A stretch of DNA of 64,000 nt from Sinonovacula constricta (lineage: Eukaryota; Mollusca; Bivalvia; Cardiida; Solecurtidae): contig CM017559.1 in the NCBI GenBank assembly GCA_007844125.1, forward strand, positions 32,092,504 through 32,156,503, read 5' to 3'. Position 1 is the first letter of the stretch; the number at the start of each line of letters is the position of its first letter. A program made the translations under genes and the position numbers. Below are positions 51,131 through 61,919 of this stretch, in pieces. The notes under the pieces are model-generated. The model was not told the DNA's origin. It saw nothing but the letters and a program-made list of their open reading frames with translations, and ran no database searches.

Positions 51131-51281
51131 CTTTAGACAAAGGCAAATAGGGTTAATATAAATGTGACCAAGAACACAGAGACGAGACGTAACACACAAA
51201 AAGAAAAACCAGCAGTTACCGGCTTGGAACGGTCAGTCGGCAAAAGGATCGATTTGGGTGCTTAGAACTGGTTTGTAAGGC
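51131..51281 (-). repeat. R1 dispersed repeat, 3'-truncated
   Basis: Carries GACAAAG, ATGTGACCAAGAACACAGAG, CGAGACGTAACACACAAAAAG, CAGTTACCGGCTTGGAACGG, CAGTCGGCAAAAGGATCGAT and CTGGTTTGTAAGGCGA. The short ACACACA tract is unexpanded, so it shows the state before the array in the 39.9-kb copy. Confidence 0.75.
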
Positions 51282-51289
51282 GAGTATAT

Positions 51290-52515
51290 TATTACTTTTT
51301 AAATTGCATTTGGAAAATGGATTTCAGATGGCAAACCTATTTGTTTTGCTTATGCCAGCATTGAGCATCGAGAAATGCATAAAGACTAACTAGTTTAATC
51401 AAGTTAAAACGTTGATGTGAAGGTCATTAGAAACTCGAGCATTGGTTGGCCATTGTGTGCTTTTGCATTGTGAAAGATATATTTGGCAATACTCATAGGA
51501 CCTGTTCGTATTCTATTTTCTAGGAATATGGTAATTTAAGTAATCAATGGACCTGTTCTGAATATTAATAATGCGTTCCGATACTTGTCAGCATGAGTCG
51601 TTTTGACCGTAACAAAATCTTTATTATAGGAGAATCTTGTCTTATTAATTGTACATTGCATTTGGATTTTGCTAGATTATTATTAGTTTTAATCAATATG
51701 TAAACTGATGCCACCTCTCTGTGCAAATTATTATATAATGAGCCACATGGTTGTAAAAAGACAAAAAGTCCAACAACTGAATTTGATCAATGTCATGTAA
51801 GAGGTAAGCGGGCTCAATTTTATAGTTACCTTATATAATATATTGTCTTTACTACAACAAAAAAGTATGTTACACTAAACAGGGTTTTTAATCTATTAGT
51901 TTATCAGTCTGAGATATCGTTAATGATGCTATGGTTGAATGAGTATGTCACTTAACTGTAGTTTATTGTAAATTAAAACGTTTCAAAAATAAAAAATATA
52001 GAATCTTTATCTTCTAAGTTATCATTATAAAGATGTAAATTAATGACATAAAAGTAAAATAAATATAACCCAACATTTATCTTCATTTACCAATGTATTA
52101 TATGTATAAACAGGAAAGAGACACAGTTGATTATCAAGATATGCAAGAGACCCTTTCCATGCCATTACATAAAGTACTGGCGAGAGTGAAACATTGCAGG
52201 TGGTATAGTCTATGTCATATATCTTACTAAAATGACATTTGATACTTAACATTAACGTCTTGTATCCGCATCAGCAAATCGAAACGAGACAACTTGTATA
52301 ACTTTTGAAGAAACAATAGTAGCTTATCTGAAACAACAAGAGATTTCGATTCTGAATGGTTTTGTTCAAAAGGCCTGCCGGAGCTTAGCAATAAAAGTCT
52401 AGAGATTTCATTTCTGAATATGTTTGTTCAAGCGGCTTGTCTGGGCTTATGAATTGGCTCCGGCTAATGGAAGAATTTCTAAACAGACCAACCATCGGCA
52501 CCAATTATATCACAG
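51290..52515. other. AT-rich DNA, nothing identified
   Basis: No gene or recognised repeat. A weak duplication of about 40 bp (AGAGATTTC...CTGAAT...TTTGTTCAA) occurs at about 52,340-52,435. Confidence 0.5.
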
Positions 52516-52519
52516 TGTA

Positions 52520-53180
52520 TAATGATACCATAATATCCTATATCGGATATATCCCAGTGTATAATTACACTACAATATCCGTACACTGGCTATATCACAG
52601 CAAATAATGATACCACAATATCCTTCCAAATATATCCTTACACCCAATATATCATTTAGTATAATGATACCACAATATCCTTACACTAGATATATCACAG
52701 TATATAATTATACCACAATATACTTACACCGGTATTGCCACAGTTAATTATTTCACCACAATATCCTTACACCGGATTTACCACATAGTATAAGAGCACA
52801 GCATCATTATATTGTGTATATCACAGTGTATAACATTACCACAATATCCTTACATCGGATGTATCCAAGTGTAAAACTGCGCTACACTATCCTTGCACTG
52901 GCTATATCACAGTGTATGATGATACCACAATATCCTAAAACCAATATCCTTACTCCGGAAATATCACAGTGTATAATAATACAATAGTATCCTTACACCT
53001 GATGTATCCCGTGTATAATAATAATACCACAATATCCTTAAACCGGATATTTCACAGTGTATAACGATACCGCAATATCCTTACACTCGATATATCACAG
53101 TGTATAAAGATACCACAATATCCATTCACCGAATTTATCACAGTGTATATAGAAATCACAATATTCTTACACCGGTCCAA
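52520..53180. repeat. 43-bp minisatellite, about 15 units
   Basis: The unit reads approximately CCACAATATCCTTACACCGG then ATATATCACAGTGTATAATG and ATA. Units begin near 52,530, 52,572, 52,615, 52,670, 52,713, 52,757 and 52,838, and continue to about 53,160. Some are lengthened by local duplication. Each contains a short inverted repeat TACAC...GTGTA. Units differ by 10-25%, so the array is old. It lies about 700 bp upstream of copy N2. Confidence 0.92.
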
Positions 53181-53427
53181 ACAGTCGTGAAATGACCCTT
53201 AAAGTGTCCTGAGCGTTAGCAAAGGTGCTATACTACTACTGTTTTTTTTCCACTTTGTTATGTCTCATAAGATGTAAACTTGGTAAACTTTGATCTACCG
53301 AGTAAAATGTTTGTGACACTAGGGACTGGAATCTTACTATAATCGTGTTTTCATGTTGCAATAACATCCTATCTACCTTTAAAATAATTAAATCCCAAGG
53401 TAGTGTCTTGCAATTTTTCTTCCAGTA

Positions 53428-53603
53428 TTTTCTATAGCAAAACTACATTTTATAGCAGAGAATGCAACAGGAGAGTAACATTTAAATTGTCTTCACGAAA
53501 AGGATTGAGCATAAAGCCGACTAAAATGTATAACCACCAAGTACTCGCAGGCAGTTTGAATTGGGTTTTCTATGATAAGTTAACAAACACTATATACAAA
53601 TAA
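53428..53603 (+). CDS. Possible terminal exon, unrecognised
   Basis: A pyrimidine-rich acceptor-like TTGCAATTTTTCTTCCAG ends at about 53,427. It is followed by some 58 open codons to a TAA at 53,601-53,603 that overlaps an AATAAA poly(A)-like signal. The peptide is basic and includes ECNRRVTFKLSSRKGL and YNHQVLAGSLNWVFYD. I know no matching family. The signals are short and could coincide by chance. Confidence 0.15.
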
Positions 53604-53868
53604 AGTCTAGTTTGTTAACTAGTTTACTGTCTTTTCATCGAATTCGTTTATTGAAACATGTGAACGGTTAAAAGAAAAGTATGTGATAATTTCAATGATT
53701 TCTTATTTATCTATTCATAATCACAACAGTGTTACATGTGCAGTGTGGCGGTCGTAAAAATCTTCCTGTGCATGTGATCTATGTTGTCATCTATTTCATC
53801 CTATCAGGATTGTTACGTATATTTTCTTTTAAACTTCCTTGGACTTAGATTTATTTAACTTGAAATAA

Positions 53869-54712
53869 AACAACAATGAACAGACTACAACAACCAAACC
53901 AAATGTGTCTACTGTGCATTTGTCTAATGGTGCTGATGATATATTTTCTAGAAGAGTCACAGTCAATATTTCACCAATAAAATTAAGCCCGTCTTCCGCG
54001 GTTTATATTTCTAATTCGAGTAATTTATTTCTTCCGCAGTCATGTATTTTACGTAACGTTTCTAATAGTAATGTAAAGAATTCCCCCGCACAAATGCAGA
54101 GTGGATATAATGTGTACTTTAATATCTACAAGTGTAATTATAAAAGATGTAGTACATATAGATTCCTTAACTGTAACTCCACTGTCAAGTCAACTGTAAA
54201 TGGCCGAAATTAATATTTCCTTACCTTGTGATATTGATTGACAAAGTAACAACATAATTTATGTAATAACATGAAACCACCCCAACTGTAAACAACAGTA
54301 CGTTGGACAAACGGGGCGGGCGATTAAAATTAGATTTCGAGAACATTCATATAAAATCCGTAACGCTCGTCGTTTTAAGAACTACCTTTATAATCAATTT
54401 CTAACTACTGGACACTCTTTAAAATATGTAAACATACAACCTTTGCAAAAAATTGTTTTCGATGACGATGTTTTAAAAGGATTTAAGTTACAGGCCAGAT
54501 ACAGTGCCGAACTTGATTGGATTAAAAAACTTCATTTCCACTCGGTCTTAATGACAATATTTATCAGGCGGGCAATTTTTCTAAAAATCCGGACATTGAC
54601 ATCTTTAGTATTCTATCTTTACGCAAGCGCAAACGCCGATCTCATGGCATTAGAAAAAAATCATTATCTTACACGCAGATTTAGAAAAATGTTTGTATTC
54701 AAGTTCTGAACA
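53869..54712 (+). pseudogene. N2 part 1: Cys-rich segment and GIY-YIG endonuclease
   Basis: This would nick target DNA to prime reverse transcription. No ATG opens the frame; it is open from 53,869. A segment YKCNYKRCSTYRF (about 54,129-54,167) resembles the Cys-rich motif before the nuclease, with one Cys apparently now Tyr. After a one-base slip near 54,211 come NIIYVIT (54,251-54,271, the GIY strand), HPNCKQQYVGQTGR (54,278-54,319, the YIG strand) and IKIRFREH with the basic residues. AELDWIKKL follows, with the conserved Glu at 54,509-54,511. TGA codons at 54,239-54,241 and 54,272-54,274 interrupt an otherwise open frame at positions that are Cys in relatives as I recall them. The frame shifts near 54,535 and continues with LGLNDNIYQ and RKRKRRSHG. 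Confidence 0.8.
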
Positions 54713-55260
54713 CACTTTATATTCGATCTGGTATTCAAGCCTTACTTTGTACAGTTACAAATCTACCTTTGAAATCACTAGTTATTTTAGACAATGAGGC
54801 AGATAAAATATATTTACGTACTCATCCTTTATATGAGGTGGCTTCCATCATTCAAAAGTTCACTACCTATGCTTTAAGACCTCATATTCATAAATAGTCT
54901 CAACACAAACGACATTTCATGAAAATCAAATATATTAATAAAGGGATTGATTTTATCGACTTACCTAGTATCTATCGGGACAAAAAAAACATTAATAAAA
55001 TCCCATGTTACTTCGAAAAAGAAGAAAACCCAATGATTTGTTATAAGTACAAAAAACATTAGAGGTCTTATTTTTAATTACAACCAAACAGTAGCAGACC
55101 TTAACCTGAATGATCCTTCTCAAGAGTCTTGTAACTGTTCAACTTCACTTTTCTGTTATTTACCTTCTGGCGATATCATTACTGGGGATTTAAACATCAT
55201 CGATGACTATGAATTAAGAAAATTACTCTTTAAGGGGTTCGAAATATCGCCTGCCAGATG
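54713..55260 (+). pseudogene. N2 part 2: linker with CxC motif
   Basis: Connects nuclease and RT. It has a block ending RPHIHK, a private TAG at about 54,895, then KRHFMKIKYINKGIDFIDLP and IRGLIFNYNQTVADL. The CxC motif is SCNCSTS (Cys codons 55,130-55,132 and 55,136-55,138), followed by ITGDLNIIDDYELRKLL, typical of the family. A one-base slip near 55,240 separates it from the RT entry segment. Confidence 0.8.
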
Positions 55261-56510
55261 AAATAGATTTTGACCTTTGTTGCAAAGAAATTGCTGATGC
55301 AATTAATCTGTTTGCCGATCGCTGGTGTAAGAGAGAATACTATACAGTAGCACTCAATACTTGGAAGAAAGCCATTTTAAGATAATAAAAATCGCGTTAA
55401 ATTCTAGCGCTTCCATCCTTCTAGTTTACCTAAGAAACCCTTTTATCACTTTAAACATCTAAAACAATCCTTTCAGAAAATGCACGATAAATTTGTACTT
55501 GTACCTTCAGACAAAGCTTCAAACAACATAATTTCTGTCTGACGACCATATTACAAAAATGTACTGAGTGCTGAAATATCCACTACCAGTCCTTACTCTA
55601 GCAACAACCCTGACTTTCAGACAGTCATTGACAAACATAAACAGATATTGCATAATTTCAATATCAAAATAGAATCAAAGCAAGAAACCCTTCCTTCTCT
55701 GTACTGGAGTCCTAAGCTTCCTAAGATTCATAGCTAATGCCAGCTCTAGCATCACCACCCACATATCTAATTTACTTACGTCTTGCCTTACAACCGTTCG
55801 CAATTAAGTTGTTAAATATTGTGAAAAGGTGTATGAAAATTTAGGAATTAACATTTTTTGGTTTATTAAAGATTCCTCAAAAGTCTTAGACATGTTTCGT
55901 ACTTTAAATTTCATTGCTCTGCAGTCAATACTTACGATTTCTCTTCGCTGTCCACTTCTTTGCTTCATGATTTAATTAAAATTAAATTGATTGCTCTTGT
56001 TGAGAAAACATTTGCTCGAAAGCAGCGTCTATATATTGCATGTCATGAAAGTAATGCATTTTTACCAATACTTTCTTAGAAATGTTTACTATGTGGACTT
56101 GCACGGATGTTTGTGAAGCTCTTCGTTTCCTATTAGACAATATTTACATAAAATACGGTGACACTATATTTAGCCAAGTAATTGGTATACCTATGGGAAC
56201 CAACTTTGCACCATTAATTGTAGATTTGTTTTTATTCTGCTTTGATCGTGATTTCATGTTAAATATATCCCCTCTTACCAAAGCCACATTATAGAGGCTT
56301 TAAATTTAACGTCACGCTATCTTGACGATATTCTAACTATAGATAACCCTTTTTTCTCAAATGATGCATCTGATTTACCCTCCAGAACTTAACCCTTAAT
56401 AAAGCAAATATCTGACATTTAAATGCAGCATTTCTAGACATTGAGATCGATATTTCCAATGACAACGTCTCTACTAAAATCTACGACAAGAGTGATGACT
56501 TCACCTTATT
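55255..56510 (+). pseudogene. N2 part 3: reverse transcriptase
   Basis: Begins YRLPDEIDFDLCCKEIADA and FADRWCKREYY, then VPSDKASNN near 55,501 and LPSLYWSPKLPK. After a small gap there is FIANASSSITTH, and motif A appears as NTYDFSS with its Asp at 55,936-55,938. GIPMGTN follows at 56,184-56,204 and the catalytic YLDD at 56,318-56,329. Both catalytic Asp motifs are therefore still readable despite frameshifts. In-frame TGAs lie at 55,540-55,542 (between ISV and RPYYK) and 56,413-56,415 (between NKANI and HLNAAFLDI). Both are also TGA in N1. The copy is inactive. Confidence 0.85.
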
Positions 56511-56818
56511 TTTTACATTTCACTGTTGACACTTTTGGCATAAGACGTCATGGCATTGTATGACGTCATTATATTGTTCTTATTATATATCAGCGCTTGT
56601 ACTGCGTTATTGCATTTGAAACTACTATCTCATTTGAAATTTTAGGTTGCCGAGGCTTTTGTCTACTGTGCATACTGTACATATGTTGATAGTTTATTGT
56701 ATTACTAGTTATTATGTATGTAAATAAGTTCACTGTATCTGTTTTAACTCCCGATACAGATGCTTACTGTTAGTTGTTTCACTTTGACGGGATATTTTAT
56801 TTACACTGTTTGTTTGAT
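56511..56818 (+). other. Probable 3' flank or UTR of N2, with twin CRE motifs
   Basis: Follows the break in the N2 coding region. GACGTCAT (56,544-56,551) and ATGACGTC (56,560-56,567) form a perfect 8-bp inverted repeat; the second lies in a full CRE, TGACGTCA, at 56,561-56,568. I cannot tell whether this belongs to the element or to host DNA. Confidence 0.35.
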
Positions 56819-57010
56819 AGAAAAACCTTCAGGAAGTGCGAGGTTGAAGCGCTCCACAAACCAGGTTTAAGCACCCCATTCGGTCCTTTTGCCGACTGAC
56901 CGTTCCAATGCGGTAACTGATGTTTGTTTTTTCCTTTTTGTGTGTTATGTCTCGTCACTGTGTTTTGTCACATTTACATTTACCTTGTTTGCCTCTGTCT
57001 ACAGATAGAT
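56819..57010 (+). repeat. R1 dispersed repeat, alternative 3' half
   Basis: Has CAGGAAGTGCGAGGTTGAAG, CGCTCCACAAACCAGG, a hairpin region TTCGGTCCTTTTGCCGACTG, GCGGTAACTG, TTTTTGTGTGTTATGTCTCG and TCACATTTACATTTACC. It shares its 3' half with the copies at 39.9 and 51.1 kb rather than 39.4 kb, so R1 has at least two subfamilies. Confidence 0.8.
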
Positions 57011-57425
57011 AAAATTTAAATATCTGTGGAAATTTTGAAGGACCTTTTCCTATTTACCTATACAATTGAATAACTTTCAACAAATATTTCATAACACTTT
57101 TTATAAAAAAATATTCCTTTACCTTGGAACGAAATATTACGCAATAAATAAATAAATTCTGAAAAATAGATAACTACTATCCCATGAATCACTATCAAAA
57201 TGACCTTAGATAATACAATGGTAGAACAACGGCTCAAAGAATTGTATCATTTGTAGAAAAAGACACAGTTCTTGAGATCGATGGTGTGTACTGACTGCTT
57301 CTGCTGAAAATATCGTCATCTTTTTTTTCTTTTTAAAAAGCATTATTTTGAAAAATAATTCTGATGAACTCTAATCTTATTTACACTATTATTACTTCCC
57401 ATAAAAAATAAAATAGCAAGAAGAT
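57011..57425. other. AT-rich DNA, nothing identified
   Basis: No gene or recognised repeat. Confidence 0.5.
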
Positions 57426-57427
57426 GG

Positions 57428-57497
57428 AACGGAACTAAGAGCCCTCGTGTATGAGAGCCATGCATGTAACCACTGAACCACCCAAACAAGCGTTCAG
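57428..57497 (-). mobile_element. Degenerate tRNA-like head of a SINE
   Basis: On the minus strand GGGTGGTTCAGTGGTTACATG resembles a tRNA A-box arm, and AGTTCCGTTCC sits where a decayed B box would be. No SINE body is recognised after it. Confidence 0.35.
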
Positions 57498-57587
57498 AAA
57501 CATGGTTTTACTCAACATAACTCGACTCTTTTTGTTATTTTTTTAAAAAGATCTTTCGAAACTTTTCAACTATACTTCATAATAAAC

Positions 57588-57791
57588 TCTATGAGTATTG
57601 CAACATATACCAACATTTGAAAAGGCACAGGTCAATGTTATTCACATGCAAGCCAAATGTAATAGTAAGAACAAATCCGTGATAAGATATTAAACAAAAA
57701 AAGCAAACCCAACAGTTACCATAAGGGACCACAGGGGCGCTTTAACAGGTTTAACAGAGCTCTCCCCTCGCAATTCCTGTAGGGTTTCTTA
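57588..57791 (-). repeat. R1 dispersed repeat, decayed
   Basis: On the minus strand it runs AAGAAACCCTACAGGAATTG, CTGTTAAACCTG, GTAACTGTTGGGTTTGCTTT, CACATTTGGCTTGCATG-like and TTGCAATACTCATAG. The hairpin arms are lost. It lies tail-to-tail with the copy at 56,819. Confidence 0.7.
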
Positions 57792-57794
57792 AAT

Positions 57795-59085
57795 GCAAGC
57801 AATGAAAGAAAACCCGATTTTTAAGAATACAATAATGTCCATGCGTTTACCTTAGATAAGTTATGACCTCGTAAAAAAGAGAAGAGTGACGTAATTAAAA
57901 TAATATCAACATGGTATTTAGAAGAGATTGAGAGGGAGGATTATTATTTCTATAAGATTATTGTGATTGTAAATGAGATTACATTTTTCGTGAAAAAAAA
58001 TAACCAGAGAAGTAGTGTACATGGTTACAGCATCCTGATCATCTGTTATTATCTGTAATAATTACATGAAGATCGATGTTTATGACTATAATAGTCATAA
58101 GGACTAGGCTTAGAAACGCAGCATTTAAAATTCATTTTAATTTGAACTAGCACATTAGGTATAATTCCTTAAGAAAATTGATCAATTACAATTTTTACTT
58201 GCTTTTAACTTTTTAATCTCTTCTATATACATGTACCTTTTGTATATATACCTGAAATAAATGTATCACTTTCACACCGGAGAAGCATAGATTTATGCTA
58301 GTATTTAAAAGAGTATATATTTCATGCATATTTAGGCAATATATTACGCAGAGAAATGGAGAAACGCTTAACCTTGCAGATCAGAATAAAACAAGAAAAG
58401 AATTCTGGATCTAAATAAAATACTTAATATGTTCTGTCCTGAAAAAGGTAATGTGCAACTTGCAAACCATTAACCGAAACGTTTGATATATAGCCACAAG
58501 AAAAGAAACTAATATTTAACTTACGGTATTATTTGAGGAAGGATGACCCAGTAAGCGAGCCCAAAGAGTTGATAACACATATCCCCAAAAATCCTGTGAG
58601 GAATGGATAATAATGGATAAAATAGCTTACCTGCAAGAATTAGTCTGCAGATCTTGAAACATCATATATCTATCACATATGCATTGTATTGAACTCTTTT
58701 CTTGCATATAGGCAACGGTGCTTTGTTATAAATATAGAGAAAGTTTGGCGAAAGGTGGAATTCATAATAAATAGTACTTGACGTTGAATGTTATTATACC
58801 TAGTGACGTAAACGTCGGGCTAATAAATCGACCATTTATAAATTCAAATACGATTAATTAAAACTAGAAACTTTAGGCTTTTTATTGCCATATTAATTAG
58901 GATTCACTTCATTCTAATTTCATTTCAAGGATTTTGAAATTGGCGTAAACTGATTTATTAACTACGTTTAAATCGCCTTTGAATGACATTTACGAAAACT
59001 TGCGATTTAATTGCTTTCACCACTGCAAATGCTTAAATATATATGCCTGTACATGTATGTAAATGGTATATGGTTAAATATTGTT
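57795..59085. other. AT-rich DNA, nothing identified
   Basis: No gene or recognised repeat. Confidence 0.5.
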
Positions 59086-59087
59086 TT

Positions 59088-59276
59088 CCAGGAAATGTAA
59101 GATGAAGCGCACCGTAAAGCGAGGTAAAGCACCCCGGTCTATTCTTTATGATGACTGACGTTTCAATGCGGTAACTATGTTTTCTTTATATGTGAAATGT
59201 ATCGTCTCAGTTTATATGCAACTTTTACATTTTCTTGTATGTGTCCTATGTATGTTTTCCTATTTAGACTATTTAA
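59088..59276 (+). repeat. R1 dispersed repeat, decayed
   Basis: Has CCAGGAAATGTAAGATGAAG, GTAAAGCACCCCGGTC, GATGACTGACGTTTCAATGC, GGTAACTATGTTTTC and TTTTACATTTTCTTG. One hairpin arm is decayed. Confidence 0.7.
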
Positions 59277-59289
59277 TGCAATGGATTTA

Positions 59290-61700
59290 ACTTTTATTAT
59301 TATAATTTAACTGCATACAAACATTTTGTTTATTACCGTTTCTTTGTAGCTTAAATGAACGTGTACATTCGCTCCAAAAAACTTGTTAGCACAAACAGAA
59401 GGGCGTAAGCTTCTAATGCACGAGAGGTAACACGTTCAGACCGGGACAACGACATACCAACGTGGTTTAAGTAGTGTCATGTGTCCCTTGTTTAATCTAT
59501 ATAAGGATAGTTCCATGACTGGTTGGTGTGATGTTAAGGTCAATGTGACTTGGTGTTATATAAGCAGCTGTTCATAAAAAACTTTTCAAATCGAAGGCAT
59601 CGCTATATCTGCTTCAGCTGGGCCCCGTCCTGTGATAGTCTAATGATTCTTGACAATACGATAAACTCAACAAACAACCAAATAAACAAACCTACTCTTT
59701 CTCTCTCTGTATTAATTTATCTTATAAACATCTAAACATTCACAGAAAGAAAGTGCTTACACAAGCAATGAATATGAGTAATTCTTAAAAAGCTTAATAA
59801 AAATGTTTGTAATTTTTTTAATGCCTAAACACAAGTCGAAAATATTAAATACACTACAAATCCATCATTCAAATTAAGTCATTTTAATTATTATTAATTT
59901 CAAATGAATGCAGTCTTTAAGATTATTCATGCTATTAATATTTATATCTTATTAAACAATTAATCAATATCGTCTTACAATTATTATTTGAAATGTACAA
60001 TTAGTGTCGATGACATTCTTGGAAAATTAATAAAATTAGTACCCAAAAAGATCATTAGGCCATTAGTCCAAACATGTTTCACATTTATTAAAGTGTATAT
60101 TATTTAATATCGCCACAACCGTACGCAAATACACAACTGTATTTGACCATTTATACAAAGAGTTAAACAGAGTTTAACAATAGTTGTTGTACGTTCGATA
60201 AGATTTGAATAATACGTTCGAATTTTAGACCTGCATTGTAGCAGATATATCATTACATATGTATTTATTTTGGTTTTAGACATGGGCGATATAAAATAAT
60301 GTGTATGTTTATCCTTATTTATGTAAATATATATAATATCTAATAAAGAAACTTTGGACACTCCGGATCGTAAACAAAAGTTATGAATAAATATTCGATT
60401 TGTATATTTTATTTGTTAGTTGTTTTATATAGTGTATGATTATTAAAAACCCGAAGTAATTTTGTCTTAATTTAAATTGGCCAGAAAATATTTATATGAT
60501 TAAACATTTTACGTGCATCAGATGTGCCTCCTGAAGATTCATGTTGACTTTGACATTGATGAAGTGTTAATCAATTCAATATATTGCTCTTCTTCAAGCA
60601 TTACAAAAAGCGATCACTCCCTGAATGAAAACATAGAAAAAATACTTTAATTTAGGACAAGCATGTACCTCTCTGTGATCAATTAATACGAATAAAACAT
60701 CGTTATCAACAAAAACACTGCTAATTTCATTGAACAAAATATCTGTTTGCACTGGGCTTCGCACGAAACTGTGTCACAGATAGAATTGTTCCGGTGCGCC
60801 GTAATGTTCGCACGCACGTGATGTATAGTTCAATTACCTCGAGTGAGGATGGATATTGAAAGCTGTTGGCAGAATTGCCAAGTATCAGGAGAAATCTAAA
60901 GAAAAATGTCGAAAATGTCAGTCTTCGCTCCCCAACTTCGATGTCTAAAAGATAAAGCACAGACTCATTGTTACGGCTACAGACAAGACTTTTGGAAACG
61001 ATTAGTAATCGTTCAGACTGCATACGTTGTGTATTTAAAAATGATTCAGACTGGATACAATGCATGCATCTGATGATAGCACACTTTATGTTTGTAATTT
61101 AAGTTATTGAACTACAGATGTTATCGAGAAACAACTGACTGACCTCAATGAACAATGAATCGAAATCAATTTAACAATTTATTCGGCAAGTTTTTATAAC
61201 GAAACATCGAATCATCGTGTTTTCTGCACGGAGAAATGTATAAACACCCACTGATAATGTTAGTTTTAGAGAGTAAAAGAGGTGCAGTGATTTCATCTTA
61301 AAAGAACATATACTTAACTCCTGAAATTATCTTTGAATATAATTATAAACGATTGAAGTCGTATACACTACTCATTAATGCTCTTCAGTTAAGGCACTCA
61401 AGAAAAACTCAATTCGTGCTTAACCAGAAACATGTATTAGTAAATATTCATTTTATAATTTATAAATGCAATACCAAACTGTTAATCTAATGTTCCATAA
61501 ATGATTCATTAAGACTGAAATATAACACGTGAACACGCAGTTAAATTCACTAAATTAAATTTAACATCAAACAATTTTGTTATCGCAATAACTCTATTCG
61601 CATAATATGGAATACATGTTTTGTAATATGTGACATCTTTTAATTTGCAAGATATCACAGTGAGTACATGTACACACCAACCCATTCTTAGGCCAAAATT
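59290..61700. other. AT-rich DNA, nothing convincing
   Basis: A 112-codon minus-strand frame (60,727-61,065) is the longest here. It has no recognisable domain and is near the length expected by chance. A short GTTCAGACC at about 59,432 is too little to call a tRNA-like element. Confidence 0.45.
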
Positions 61701-61703
61701 ATC

Positions 61704-61915
61704 TCAAGTCAGTCGGTCCTTTTGCCGACTGACCGTTCCATGGCAGTAACTGTTGTGTTTGCTCTTTTTGTTAAATGACACGTCACATATTTGTTCTTAC
61801 TTTAACATTTGGCTTGCATTTAAATACATTTGTTCTGTGCCTTTTAAAATGTTGTTATATGTTGTAATGCTTATAGGACTTTATCATATATTCTTATTGT
61901 TACCCAGATGTGTGT
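61704..61915 (+). repeat. R1 dispersed repeat, 5'-truncated
   Basis: Begins inside the hairpin at AGTCAGTCGGTCCTTTTGCC and keeps both arms. It continues CGTTCCATGGCAGTAACTG, GTTTGCTCTTTTTGTTAAAT and ACATTTGGCTTGCATTT to TTATAGGACTTTATCATAT. It matches the copies at 23.5 and 39.4 kb best. Confidence 0.8.
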
Positions 61916-61919
61916 TTAG

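Larger units (their letters stand above)
53869..56510 (+). mobile_element. Naiad-type Penelope-like retroelement copy N2, decayed
   Basis: A 2.6-kb relic with domains in permuted order: Cys/His segment, GIY-YIG endonuclease, CxC linker, reverse transcriptase. Canonical Penelope elements have the endonuclease after the RT. N-terminal GIY-YIG with a CxC linker is the described hallmark of Naiads, abundant in invertebrates. The frame is broken by several 1-2-base indels (near 54,211, 54,535, 55,240, 55,715, 55,915 and 56,075) and by private TAA/TAG stops. The C-terminal region seen in N1 is absent after about 56,510. Where N1 overlaps (55,342-56,510) the two are close to 90% identical by eye. 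No LTRs, tandem partner or target duplication were seen. Confidence 0.85.

Noticed and set aside
52520..53180. CRISPR-like array
   Set aside because: The 43-bp units are contiguous and diverged with no unique spacers, and the DNA is eukaryotic.
60727..61065. 112-codon frame on the minus strand
   Set aside because: One or two frames of this length are expected by chance at this base composition; no domain, no splice or promoter context.
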